From NCBI RefSeq assembly GCF_963924675.1, contig NC_089236.1:33193319-33257318 (forward strand): 64,000 nt of DNA, given 5' to 3'. This document shows, one piece after another, positions 24,070-35,400 of the stretch (its first letter is position 1; each line of letters begins with the position of its first letter). The notes below the pieces were generated by a model. The model ran no database searches. It had not been told where the DNA came from and saw only the letters and a list, made by a program, of their open reading frames with translations. Source of the stretch: Phocoena phocoena. Taxonomy: Eukaryota; Chordata; Mammalia; Artiodactyla; Phocoenidae. The translations under genes were made by a program, and so were the position numbers.

Positions 24070-25778
24070 AAGTTAATGTTATTTAATATCATGTTCACAA
24101 ACATGATAGAGATGTTTATGATAGAAACAGAAATTTCATGATAGAAATCTAGAAATGTTCTCCATCTCCACTAGTCCCATATTTTGGGAATGGTGTATTG
24201 GTTAAGAGGGTGGTCTGAGTGCTGGATAGACATGGATGTAAATCCCAGCTTTGTCATTTAATGGCACAGCTATCATGGAAAGGTAAATTTACTACTATAA
24301 TCCTGTTTTCTCATTTGTATTTAAGCAAACATTTAGCACAGTCAATAAATTTTGTTGTAATGATAATGAAATGATAATGATAATGCTCATAAGGTAAAAA
24401 TGTACAGGAGGTGCTAAGGAAGGGACTATAGATATATTTCTATTGTTTTATTAAGGCATTGTCTACAGGTTGGTTGTCAAGCAAATCCATTCTGACTTCA
24501 GTTCCTTTGTTTTAAAAATCCATCCATATTGTTTGTCCTCCTAGCATCATAGTCCTTCTAGCAATCTAACTTACTAATAGCTCCTCTATTTCTCTGCTAC
24601 TTCCTCTTTCTCCTACATTTTACTGTGATTTTTCCTTAGGTTCAATCTTTGAGCCTCTTCTCAGTTTATACATTATTCCTCAGAAGCCTGCTCATTTATA
24701 AGGCTTTAACAATCTGTTGTAAGAAGATGACTCCAAACATCAGTATCTCCAAATCTGCTCTTCAGCTGTTTACAGCCCAATTACTACTCGATATTTGGCA
24801 CATCTTGTCACTTTAGATTAGACATGACTGAAGTCAGCACATCCATTTCATCCTCCTCTCCTTGTCAAGGATCCCACCACTTTCCAGTTTATGAGTGTGA
24901 GGCCTAACTGCATGTGTTTTGGAGTCAGAATACTATGGAATCTTGGCTCTACCATTTACTAACTTAACTGAAAACTACTCATCAACAAGATTCATATATA
25001 TATATTTGGCCAAACTTCCTAATACTTCAAGAAAAGTGAATGCTGGAAGAAATAGTCTGTAAAGAAATGTAGATAAAAATACTTTTTACATTGAATTTCA
25101 TTACTTAACTGGCCATTCTAAAGGGAGGATTTATCATCAGACACTGAAAGACTACAGACTTTTTGGGGAGCGTTTTCACTTCTCTTTAAAAACATATCAT
25201 CCTGTGGACTGTATCAGATCACGCTGTGAACGTAAAATACATATGGTGTCTTTCCTAAATAGTTTAAAAGGTAAGTTCAATGGCTCTAAGGAATATGGCA
25301 ACATTTAGTACTTGAAGTGCATTAAATGAAATAACTAAAATATGTGCAATCTAATTTTGTGATATGAAAGCAAAACAGGCTAATTCCTCTTTAACATACT
25401 TATGAAACTTGCTCATGTTGAAAAGTTGTTGGAAAGTGACTGCCAATGATTTTTATTTAAATGAGTGATTATTGGAAAACTGAAAGTTATCCAGAAGATA
25501 CATTAAAATTGTGGTGACTTATTTTATAAGTGGGTGCAACTAGCATTCTTTTAAATGGAAGTTTCTTTGAGTAATTTAAAATATAATACATGACAAAACA
25601 TTGATTTCTATATAGTTAGAAGGAATACAGCTGTGGTAGATATCTTTTGGAGTGTCTGCTTGGGTAAATATCCCCTTAGTTACCTGCTTCTTGCATGTAG
25701 TAATCCTCTAGCAGTTCTGTGTGAAATGTGACCCCATCATCTGACCATCTTGGTTGAACTTGTGGTGGGCTTCTTACC

Positions 25779-25805
25779 CATGCCATGCCATGCCATGGCA
25801 TGCCA
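25779..25805. repeat. (CATGC)n pentamer with palindromic centre
   Basis: Three CATGC units followed by CATGGCATGCC, giving a short self-complementary tract around CCATGG at 25,793. A small hairpin-prone microsatellite. Confidence 0.8.
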
Positions 25806-27139
25806 GAGTGCTTTTAGTGAAATTTCCCTTTGGTGTCAAGAGTGAGAGTTAATCTCTCTGGGGCCTGGAACTGTAATATGTAAACTCAGGAGTTAAGGAC
25901 ATATGCTGTCATGCAAATTAGGAAGTAAGGAAAAAGAAAGAAAGAAGTATGCATGGAACAGCAGAGATGTAGAGACAAAATTTTGCCTGGGAATACAGTG
26001 GCTTTCAGCTATTGCTTTCAGTCCTTCTTAAGGTCTGCTACTTCTCTGCTCATGGGTTGAATAGAATCCCCTCTGTCTTTATACATACATTCTACTTTCC
26101 CTTAGGTGTTACTGAAACCAAAGAGCCCTAAGACAACTCCTACTGCATGTTCTGCACTTTCAGTGGTATATCAAAACTACATTAATACAGCTATGGAAAT
26201 GTTTAGTGAAATATAAGATATTTGAAGGACTCAGTGATTTATAGGAAATGATTACATAAAAAGGTTATGTAGAATACCTAGGTCAAGTAAAGTATTAAAC
26301 TAGAAAAATAGTATTTCAAATATATAAATATAATTCATGATACCCATAACAAAGAGAAATAGCATAATCAGAAATATAAAATATATGTCATAAGAAGTGT
26401 TGCAATGTATTAGATGATAAAATCCTTAACAAGGGTAGATAGAAGAATCTTCAAATTGATACAGCTACCAACAGTATTGCACGTATATGTGAAACTCTAA
26501 GATTCCATAGAATAAAAGATGCCATATAAATTCAATCTGCCATATACTTACTGGTTCTTATAAAAGTAACACTGTATTGGAAAATATGTATATATTTAAA
26601 AAGGACATAAAATCCTCCTCCTATAATCAGCTAGAGGGCTATACTAGTAACATTCATGCATATGCCCTTTCAATCTTTTTCTTCACCTACAACTCATGTT
26701 GCTGTATTTGTGTCTAATAATGCTCATATAATGCTCATATAATGCAAAATAATTGTATTATTTTTTAATAACTGACAAAAACCATAGTGATCACCTAAAA
26801 TATTCAACTTACTAAGTAAAACAAATTGTTTCTCCCCTAAACAGTTAGAAAGAAAACTCTACGAGGGCAGATTCCATTTTCTTAATCACTTTATCTCCCC
26901 ATGCTTAGCCCCTAAGTAAATTTTTGTTAAAGGATATTTGCATAAATAGACAATCAACAGTTACATTCAAGGACACACATAAAATACATAGCACAAAATC
27001 AAATTCCTTAAAAATTAGTCATTTTAATAATGAAAACATGGATTCATAATATTACACAGAAGATCTCAGGTTTGGTTTGATATCTTCATAGCACTTGCTA
27101 CAATTGTAACTAAGTAACTGCATATAATTAATTTAACGT

Positions 27140-27265
27140 TTTTATTCTCAGATAGACTATAAACCTCAAAGGCAGGGCTCATGACTGCTAATCTCACCTG
27201 CAGTGCCTGGCACAGTAGTTGGCTCATAGTGTGGGCTCAAAAAATCCCTGTTGAATGAATGAATG
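27140..27265 (+). repeat. L2 LINE 3' end
   Basis: Typical L2 3'-terminal signature reading forward: 'aaaggcagggctcatgac', 'cagtgcctggcacagtag', then 'gttgaatgaatgaatgg'. An old relic, 5'-truncated. Confidence 0.75.
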
Positions 27266-27654
27266 GCTTACTCATCTAGTCTCATGGTTCCTAAACCTTC
27301 TTTTTAATTGTTGAATCCTTTATTCAAATTAAAGCAGATTAAAGAAGTGCTGTTCTGCTTTGAGGGGGCTTAGGGGCTTAGACTCCAGCTTGCTGCCCCT
27401 TTTCTTTGCCATATACTGTGGTTCTTCAGGCACCAAGTGGAGCCACTAGGGCTCCTTAGAAAATCCTTTGTGATCCACTGAACCAGTCTAACTGCTTGGA
27501 TTCTTTTCTGTAATGTTCGTACCAATTAATCATCTAACGGAAGCCTGAATCGTCTAACTCTGGGGAACTCACCCTGTTCTAAGACTGCCTGTTTCCTTGT
27601 TGGACTGCCTCTAGATTAAGATTCTTTATTAAATTAAGCTGAAATCTTTTCTTT

Positions 27655-27712
27655 AGGACTTAGGACTATAGGACTATAGTCCTTAGGATAGTCCTTAGGA
27701 CTATCATCTGGG
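27655..27712. repeat. palindromic GGACTAT/ATAGTCC cluster
   Basis: Alternating direct and inverted copies of TTAGGACTAT and ATAGTCCTTAG around a perfect 12-bp palindrome GGACTATAGTCC (27,671-27,682). It can fold into a short hairpin or cruciform; probably a slippage or templated-insertion product. Confidence 0.8.
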
Positions 27713-28255
27713 ATTGACAAGAACAAGTCTATTTCCTTCCACATTTCAAATCTCTAAGGTCACTATTATAGTCTTTTTATTTGCCCTCCTTTCCCTTTTA
27801 TTTTTTTCTTCCTTGTTATTTTTATACTGATTATATGTATATGTACACTGATTATATGTTCATTATATTAACAACATAAAACAATATGCTGTAGAAAATG
27901 AAAGTGTATTATATATATTATTTTAAAGTATCATGTAAAACAACAGTGTTACAACTTGCTTTTTTGATATATTTAAAATGCAACCAAAAGTGTAAATAAT
28001 AATTTTTAAAAATCCATATTTTTACTACTCAAGGAACAGTAACTAATATATTGTCATAATTGCTTCTATTCCTTTTAAAGGAATTAACCTTACCAACAAA
28101 GCAAAATTCCTCTCTGGCAACTTCCCCTCAGATGTATTCCCTTTCTTCCCCACTTCAACCAGTATTCTGAGTTTGTTGGGTATCCTTCAAATGTGTTTTC
28201 ATCCTTCTACAATACATTTGTGTGCACCTATACATCCAAACATAAATATATCTAT

Positions 28256-28420
28256 GCTGTCCAGTACGTAGCCACTAGCCAGTGTGGTTATTTAAATTTA
28301 AATTAATTTAAAAAAATGTTTTAAAAATCAGTTCTTCTATTGCACTAACCATATTCCACGTGCTCACTAGCCACATGTGACTAGCAGCTAGTATATTAAA
28401 CAGTGCAGATATAGAACACA
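28256..28420 (-). mobile_element. hAT-type MITE relic
   Basis: Terminal sequences 'ctgtccagtacgtagccac' at the left and the reversed 'gtgactagcagctag ... acagtgcag' at the right are related in inverted orientation, as in non-autonomous hAT (MER1-group) elements. A related copy lies at 53,040-53,335. Family name and orientation are uncertain. Confidence 0.45.
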
Positions 28421-28499
28421 TCCATCATTGCACACAGCTCTGTTGTAATATATGTATTTTAGTATGTGCGTTTAAAATTTCACATAAGGTAGTACCCTG

Positions 28500-29410
28500 A
28501 GTATGTTTATCAAGCTGCTCTTTTTTTTTTTTAAAAACTTGACATTATGTTGTCAAGATCCACCCAAACTGACATGTAAGGAGGTCTAGTTTATTTATTT
28601 AAACTGGCATAGATCATTCTATTTTTTGGTAGAAAAAAATATATATAACACTTTTTAAAATCCATTTCTCCCCAATTGGACGTTGGAGTTGTTTTCATTC
28701 TTCTAGTTTAAACAATGCATCAATGAACATTTTTCTCTGGAATACGTATCTAAAAATGAAAATGCTCAATCATAAGGTATGCACCTTTTCGGTTTTGTCA
28801 GATATTGCCAAAATACTCTCCCAAGTGGTTGTATCGACTTTACTCCCATGACCAGTGCACTAAAAATTTCCCCATATCCTTGCCAACGTTTAATTATTGT
28901 CTACTAGTTTTTACCATTGGCTTGGTGAAAATGGAATTTTAGCGATATCCCATTGTTTTTTTTTTTTTTTTTTTTTGCGGCACGTGGGCCTCTCACTGTT
29001 GTGGCCTTTCCTGCTGCGGAGCACAGGCTCCGGACGTGCAGGCTCAGTGGCCATGGCTCACAGGCCTAGCTTCTCCGCGGCATGTGGGATCTTCCCCGAC
29101 CGGGGCACAAACCCGTGTCCCCTGCATCGGCAGGCAGACTCTCAACCACTGCGCCACCAGGGAAGCCCTATCCCATTGTTTTAACTGTCATTTTGTGCTT
29201 ATAGATGTGGTTAAACATTTTCACATATTTACTGAATGCTTAGATTTTATTTTTGTATATTGACTATACATATACTTTGCCCATTTCTCTATTGGAATTT
29301 TGCCTTTTTCTTAATGATTTATAGTAATTCATCACATTAAAACTTGCTTTTATTTTTTTACTCCGCATATGTATCTCACTAATATATCTTAGTTCATAGT
29401 GATCTGTTAA
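28500..29410 (-). mobile_element. ancient L1, ORF2 C-terminus/3' region, antisense
   Basis: Reverse-oriented, heavily diverged L1. The plus strand shows the usual reversed order of the ORF2 C-terminal region ('gttgttttcattcttctag', 'caatgaacatttttctctgg', 'ccaaaatactctcccaagtgg'). It is split by the CHR-2 SINE at 28,960-29,168. No open frame survives. Confidence 0.7.
28960..29168 (-). mobile_element. CHR-2-type tRNA SINE
   Basis: Minus-strand SINE: poly(T) on the left (its reversed A tail), then the cetacean CHR-2 body 'gtgggcctctcactgttgtgg', the reversed B box and an end at GGGAAGCCC. It is flanked by a 14-bp duplication TATCCCATTGTTTT (28,946-28,959 and 29,169-29,182). It is inserted into an ancient L1, so it is younger than that element. 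Frames running through it are artefacts. Confidence 0.92.
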
Positions 29411-30089
29411 ATTTTTTTCTTTCTTTTTTTTTTTTTTGGTAATGTCTACAATCGTACCCACTATAACTTATTTAAATATTTCCCTTTTGATAGATATTTT
29501 GTTTATCTTCCGGATTTTGTTTTTTTTTGTGGTGTTACTGTACCACATTGACTACCACAGCCATTAATCTTGCTCACTGAATAGTTCTGGATCCTGGTAT
29601 TTGACTTCCTGTGTTGTCATATATCCAGTCCTGGCAGAGCATTTAATTTCCAGTGTGCGATCCTCCAGAGTCTTCTTTTCTCCTACTTCTTCAATCAGCA
29701 ATGTTCCAGATGGTTAGTGCTTTGTCAGGGTCCTGGAGTGAGAATGATCAAGGCCTTTCTCCCCACTCTCTAGACATCCACATTAGACATATAACATGAA
29801 AGAAAAATAAACATGTTTTGATCACAAATCACTAATATTTTGTGGTTGTTTGTCATGGCATAACCCAGACTCTCTTGATGGCCACCTATTTCTTATACTC
29901 AGTAGTTAAGAAACTTTTTTTTTTTTAAAGAAATAAGTTCATTTTTTCATAGAATTCTACGAGTCAAACAATCTTTAGAGGTCAGCTATTTCAATCCTCT
30001 GCCTACTAAATCATTTCCTAAATTATGAGTTCTAGAACCATGACAAATGGGTTAACAGCAAATTCCTTGGTCTTTAGTTTGTGGAACCC
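29411..30089. other. intergenic, no gene seen
   Basis: T-rich intergenic spacer between two ancient antisense L1 pieces. No feature beyond short poly(T) runs near 29,425-29,440 and 29,915-29,925. Confidence 0.55.
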
Positions 30090-30950
30090 CACTCCTTTTA
30101 TTGATCTTCTCATGAGTTGATGGACACTTTGATTATTTTTTCCACTTATTGGCTAATATGAATAATGCTATGAACATCCACGTACAAGTTTTTGTGTGGA
30201 CATGTTTCCATTTCTCTTGGGTATACATACCTAGAAGTATATATGAGTTGCTGAGTCATATGAAAACTCATTAACTTTTTGAGACCTGCCAAACTGCTTT
30301 CCAAAGTGGTTACATGATTTTACATTCCCACTGGCAATGTATGAAGGTTCAAATTTCTCCTCACCAACACTTGTCATTGTCCATCATCTTTTTAACCATA
30401 GCCATCCTAGTGGGTGTGAAGTATCTCATGTGCTTTTGATTTGTATTTGCCTAGTGACTAATGATGTTGAGTACCTTTTCATTTACTTACTGGCCATTTT
30501 TATGTCTCCTTTGGAGAAATATCTGTTAAAAATGCATTGCCTATTTTTAACTGAGTTGTCTTTTTATTATTGAATTTTAAGAGTCTTTATATATTCTTGA
30601 TACAAACCCCTATTTTCTCCCTTTCTGTAAATTGTCTTTTCACTGTCTTGATGATCTTCGAGTCACAAGTTTTAAATTTTGATGAAGTCTGACTTATCTA
30701 ATTTTTCTTTTTTTCAATTTTGTTTTGGATGTCATATCTATTGCCTAACCCATCGTCATGAAGATTTGCTTTTACATTTTCTTTTAGGAGTATTATATTT
30801 TTAGCCCTGCATTTAAATCTATAATCAGTTTTGAATTAATTTTTATGTATGATGTTAAAAGGGTCTGACTTTATTATTTTGCATATGAATACCCAGTTGT
30901 CCCAGCACCATTTGTTGAAAAGACTCTCTTCCCTTTCTTAAAACTGAAAA
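30090..30950 (-). mobile_element. ancient L1, ORF2 3' region, antisense
   Basis: Reversed, diverged L1 ORF2 C-terminal sequence, seen in phrases such as 'tttctcttgggtatacatacc', 'cattcccactggcaatgtatg', 'cctcaccaacacttgtcatt' and 'tttggagaaatatctgtt'. The 78-codon plus-strand frame at 30,337-30,573 is simply this L1 read backwards. Confidence 0.8.
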
Positions 30951-32958
30951 TAGTTTTTTCCTGTTTACAGGTTTCTAGCACATTTCCTGAAAAGCTCAGC
31001 AGTTCTTCAAACCTCCCTGGCATTGGCTCATCTAAGTTATTCACAGGTTATTTTAGTATTCTCTGGGTTGTAAATGGCTTAAGGTCAAAAGATTTAATGT
31101 GCCTCCGAGGGGCTAGTAAAAATACCACTTTTTTAATTGTGGTTTTTACCTCCTCATCCATGGTCTTCTATCATTTTCAATCTGAGAAACTTTTCCTGAA
31201 GTTTCTGACGAAACTGAACGAAACGAAAGGGGCAAAACATAGTTGAATGGATTTTCAGTCTCTCTTCTGTTAATTTATACCATTGACTCCAATACGTTTA
31301 ACTCCTCCTTTTTGTCCTCTTGTACCTAACAAAGCTCTTTTGTCATCCTTAGGCTCTCCCCCAGCTTTCAGTTCATTGTAGACTTTATATTTTCTGTAAA
31401 TCAATGATTCATCTATTAAAAATGGAAATATAATTTTTTGTCTAGTCAGCTCCTACCATATCCCATGGCACTAACTTATCAATACAGAACATAATTCCAA
31501 TTTAAAATTTTTGATGTGAAAGAAATTAGTATAATCCATGCTTTTTTCCTTAAATTTTTATTTTGAAAAGTTTCAAACTTAGATACAAATTTTAAAAAAT
31601 ATATAATGAGCACCTGACCCTCCAATCAGATTCACCCATTTTAAACATTCTGCCACATTTACCTTCTCCCTCTCTTTCATATATATATATATATATATAT
31701 ATACAAACATACATATATATAATAATAAGTTGTAGACACAACTCTTCAGCCATAAATGTTTGACATAAAATTTCTAACATTAAGGACAATATTATCACAT
31801 CTAAGAAAATTATAATTCCATTGTACTATCTGATATCTAGTCCATTTAAATTTGTGCTTTTGGCTACAAAAATCTCTCCTCCTTTTCCTTCTCCTTATTC
31901 TTTTTAAATCCAGGGTTGCATGTTGTTGTCATGTCTCTTTACTCTCTTTAATCTGGAATAATTTTTTTTTTTTTAGTTTCATTGGCTCATTTGAACAGCC
32001 CAGGCCAGGTTTCTTGTAGAAGATGCCACATTCTAGATTTATTTGCCTGTTTCCTTATGTTTTACTTGTTCCAACATCTCCTACATATCTCAGCCTTGGC
32101 ACTCCTGACATCTTGGATCAGGTGGCTATCTTGTTCATTGCAGGATGTTTAATAGAATGCCCCTCCCACCAGGTTGTGACAACCAAAATGTCTCCACACA
32201 TGCCAAATGTGCCCAGGAAATGGGGATGGGATAGGGATCCACTTATTGCTTGTGAACTACTATCTAGAAGCTTGCTTAAATTCAGGTTAAACAATTTTGG
32301 AAAGAATATTTCTCAGATGACGTGTATTTCTAATTGCATTATATCACTAAGCACATAATATCAGATTGTGCCATTAGTGATTCTAGCCTTGATCGCTTAT
32401 TTAAGGCAATGATTATTTTTCTTTAAAGTAAAGGTATGTTTTTCCCTTTTGTAAGAAGTAAGTTATGGCTTGATACTTTGAGACCATCTGAAGATTCTAT
32501 ACTCCTACAATCTTTCACCCAGTGCCTTTTAGCATCCTCTGATGGACTCTGGCTGAATCAATTGAGATTTACTTGGAATATGGTGATTTTCTAATTCTAT
32601 TATTTGTTCTATGTTTATTCTCTGGTATTTCTTTGAAAGAAAAGTTTCATCCCCCCTCCTTTTATTTATTTTTACTGGCACTCTGAATTCTTGCATTTTC
32701 TTTATCCTTTTTTAAAAATTCAACTATTGTAATTATTCTTTTTGATGCTCATATTATCCCAAATTCCTCCAGTGGGAATCTTTGACCCATTCTTTAAAGC
32801 ACTTCTTGAAGTAAGGGAATTTAGTGTTTTGTGGAGCATTTTATGAAAGTTATTTTAAGTACCACACAATGGTAAATTCTTACTGTACACACTGCATATG
32901 AGACCAAATGTGTAAAGCCTTCACATTTAACCAGCAAAGAATTTTGACGATTGGGACA
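30951..32958. other. intergenic, old L1-like pieces and AT repeat
   Basis: No gene supported. A reversed old L1 3'-end-like segment lies around 31,540-31,960, interrupted by (AT)n at 31,678-31,701. The 111-codon frame at 32,023-32,358 has no domain. Confidence 0.5.
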
Positions 32959-33168
32959 TTTTTTTTGTTTTTTCGGTACGCGGGCCTCTCACTGTTGTGG
33001 CCTCTCCCACTGCGGAGCACAGGCTCCGGATGCGCAGGCTCAGCGGCCATGACTCACGGGCCCAGCCGCTCCGCGGCATGTGGGATCTTCGTGGACCGGG
33101 GCACGAACGAACCCGTGTCCGCTACATCGGCAGGCGTACTCTCAACCACTGCGCCACCAGGGAAGCCC
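32959..33168 (-). mobile_element. CHR-2-type tRNA SINE
   Basis: Same family and orientation as the 28,960 copy ('cgggcctctcactgttgtgg' ... GGGAAGCCC). Flanked by a short TGGGACA duplication (32,952-32,958 and 33,169-33,175). It keeps many CpGs, including CCGCTCCGCGG, so it is fairly young. It ends about 430 bp before the CpG island begins. Confidence 0.88.
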
Positions 33169-33599
33169 TGGGACAGCATATTACTTTCATAGTTAACAAG
33201 TTACACTAGTTGAAAAATGCAATTGGTAAGAGAAAATTCTACAACCAATAAAAATTATTAGCAATTTAATTTTGAGTCATCTATTTAGCTTCAGAATGGT
33301 AAATCTTTTCCTGACTCCTGGATATTTTGAATGGTGCCTATAAATTGAAATACACATGTAGTATATCTATGAACTAAACACTGTATACTACTGCAAAATG
33401 TAGAGACAAAGATATAGTTATTTCTGATTCTAAAACTGCTTGGAAACATGTTTCATTAAAATCAGGATCTAAGCAACGTGCTCGGACGCACATTTCAGTA
33501 GCATCACAGCTAACTAAGCAAAGCATCGTGAAATAAATTTGCATTAAGGAATTTAACTCCACCCAGTGTAATTATCCTCTTCCTTACTGTCAGTTTCCT

Positions 33600-34250
33600 C
33601 CCCAGTCCCAGGAGCGGCTCTGCCCAATTCCGCAGTCTCTGCTCTAAGTCCACGTTGATGAGGCAGCCCCTGCTATAGGGTTGAAGGTTTTAACAGTCTC
33701 CCCAAACGACTTGCCACGTGCGACCAGAGCCACTCGATAGAATGTTTCTCCCCAGCAGCCACAAGACTGGAAAACCGCGGAGGGTGGAGCAAGCTCTCAG
33801 TGAGCGTCTCCCGGGCCCAGCGCCCCTTCCGCCTGTTCCTCCGATTGGCTGGCGTGAGTCTCGGCCGCCCAATCGCGTTGGAGTGTCTCCTGCGCGGCTT
33901 GCGGCGCCGCCGCGCATGCCCACTCGAGAGCCGCCCCTACGCTTCAGTCCCCGGGAGAGCCACAGAAGGGCACCGGCAAGCGGCGGGTGGGAACTGGGCC
34001 TGGCAGTGCCCGTGCCAATATCAGAAGGCCGTACCGGGACCTGGATGGGCCCAGTGGGAGAACGACAGGAAAAACAAGCACCGACAGAACTACCCGATTT
34101 CCCCATATTCCTTAAGTGCAGGTTTTCCCTGGGTTGACCCATTCATTTTTATCGTAGTGTGGGAGTTGGACAGTCCGATTTAGCTGTGGGGAGTCGAAAA
34201 TATCCGATTATATTTCTTTTCTTTGTGTCCGGGCAGATCGAAAAAGGGAG
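33600..34250. promoter_or_regulatory. upstream lobe of CpG island
   Basis: CpG-rich unique sequence with clustered promoter motifs: an E-box CACGTG at 33,715, an inverted CCAAT box (ATTGG, 33,844-33,848), a forward CCAAT (33,869-33,873) and an NRF1-like GCGCATGCC at 33,912-33,920. CCAAT boxes in both orientations permit bidirectional firing. Frames of 127-150 codons on both strands here have GC-driven composition and no recognised domain, so I do not call genes. The sequence could be an alternative first exon/promoter of the downstream gene or a divergent non-coding transcript start. Confidence 0.6.
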
Positions 34251-34359
34251 CAAATGGAGCGAATCTTAATAAGAAAGTAAACTTTTCTCCTGTGTAGAGT
34301 GGACTGGGAACACCCTTCCTTTGACTTTCCCTGTACGAAATGTGGCCTTATTAGCGTTT

Positions 34360-34881
34360 AACTGGAAGCGCTTTTCCGCCACCGCCCGAGCGTTTCAGCT
34401 CTAGCGCTTTCCTGCCCTCTCGGAGGTGGCCGCCTGTGGGCGCTGGAAACGCTGCCTTACTTTCTGCTGTACAAAGAACCGCCCCACTAGTTTCCACGGT
34501 GTGCAACTCAGAAAAGTGACCCCGAACGAAAAGCAACCGGCCTTCGGCGGAGAGGCCGTGCCGTGCTCCTTACTGACAAACTGGCCCCGACCTGCAGGCC
34601 CCGGCCTGTCCTAAGCGAATCGCCGCTGTCGGCGCGCCACAACCTCACAGTCTCACGCCAGGCCGGCCCCTGCGGCCGCTTGGAAAACGCGGCGAGCGGA
34701 ACCCGCACGCGGAAGCGCCGGCGCACTGAGCATGCCCAGTTGCAGAGCCGACCAGAGGAGTTTTTTTCTTTTCTTTCTTTTTTCTTTTTCTTTTCTTTTT
34801 TTTTTTTTTTTGGTCTCAAGCAGCAGGCCTTCTCCCCACCCCCACCCGAGCCCCCCACCACCCCCGGCCTAAGCAGCTACC
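34360..34881 (+). promoter_or_regulatory. TDRD3: promoter and 5'UTR of TDRD3-like gene
   Basis: TATA-less CpG-island promoter. An ETS-like CGCGGAAGCG is at 34,708-34,717 and an NRF1-like GCGCACTGAGCATGCCC cluster at 34,721-34,737. A long CT/T-rich tract follows (34,759-34,812). Transcription probably starts within 34,730-34,815, giving a short pyrimidine-rich leader ('ccccacccccacccgagcc') before the ATG. The exact start site cannot be read from sequence. Confidence 0.6.
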
Positions 34882-34922
34882 ATGGCCGAGGTCCCCGGCG
34901 CGGTGTTGTCCCAGGCGGGTTG
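34882..34922 (+). CDS. TDRD3: first coding exon of TDRD3 (Tudor domain-containing 3), long isoform
   Basis: ATG in a near-ideal Kozak context (AGCTACCATGGCC) opens 13 codons plus TG, ending at a consensus donor G|GTAAGT. With a G from exon 2 the peptide is MAEVPGAVLSQAGW. From memory, the long human TDRD3 isoform begins very similarly, including the LSQAGW end; that is the basis of the name. TDRD3 is a scaffold that reads methyl-arginine through a Tudor domain and forms a complex with topoisomerase III-beta that removes R-loops and acts on RNA. This exon covers only the extreme N-terminus; the OB-fold, UBA and Tudor domains lie beyond the window. The CpG island and AT-rich gene desert fit the human 13q21 setting of the gene. 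No other exon was found here. Confidence 0.72.
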
Positions 34923-35400
34923 GTAAGTGGCGAGTATAATCGGCCGCGGGCGCGGGCCGGGCCGGAGTAGGGTTGGGGTTGGGGCGGTGGGGTGCGTGTC
35001 GGGGTAGGCGGAGGCCGCCGCCCGCCCCCGGCCTCTCCCCGGGCCCTCCGGGCCGGCTCCGCCCCCGGCGCCACGCGGAGCCGAGCGAGTCCCCCAGCTT
35101 CCCTCGGCGTGGCGGCGCGGCCTGGGCCCCAGGAGGCGGGCGGCGCTCCGGGGAGAGGCCGGGGGCCGCGGGCAGGGCGGCGGGGCGGGCGGCGACGCAG
35201 GCCCGAGCCGAGCCGAGCGGGCGGACGCTCAGCGCCACCGCGCCGCTCCGGGGGTTGTTGCCGCGGCTGGACGAGAGGAGGCGAGGGCTGGAGAACGGGG
35301 TGCGGCGGAGAGGGACGAGCACGGCCGGAGCCCGCGGGCCCGCGGGAAGTTGAGGGCACAGCACAGCCCGGGCTGTTGCCGGGCCGCCTTCGTCCTCCTT
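34923..35400 (+). other. TDRD3: CpG-island start of intron 1
   Basis: Very GC- and CpG-rich beginning of the intron. It carries Sp1-like GGGCGG/GGCGGGGC sites, for example near 35,178. Overlapping frames on both strands (for example 34,816-35,547 minus) are GC artefacts and run across the splice donor. The G-rich strand is the non-template strand, a setup favouring R-loops just downstream of the promoter. Confidence 0.75.
34970..34992 (+). promoter_or_regulatory. G-quadruplex motif after first splice donor
   Basis: Four G-runs with short loops: GGG (34,970), GGGG (34,975), GGGG (34,981) and GGGG (34,989), with loops of 2, 2 and 4 nt. It meets the usual G3+N1-7 rule, lies on the non-template strand and starts 47 bp past the donor. 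A further GGGG follows at 35,001. Confidence 0.85.

Larger units (their letters stand above)
24070..28250. other. intergenic, scattered old repeats
   Basis: AT-rich intergenic DNA with no supported gene. MIR-like forward fragments lie near 24,195-24,320 ('aaatcccagctttgtcattt') and 24,900-24,990 ('ttggagtcagaatac', 'ttggctctaccatttac'). An L2 fragment and two simple repeats are listed separately. Confidence 0.6.

Noticed and set aside
28897..29263. Plus-strand frames resembling an 'AVAHGL...' protein, also at 32,908-33,209 and 47,254-47,750
   Set aside because: All three are the same CHR-2 SINE read in the antisense direction.
33690..34183. Frames of 127-150 codons on both strands in the upstream CpG lobe
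   Set aside because: GC-driven open frames overlapping on opposite strands, without a recognised domain or supported splice sites.
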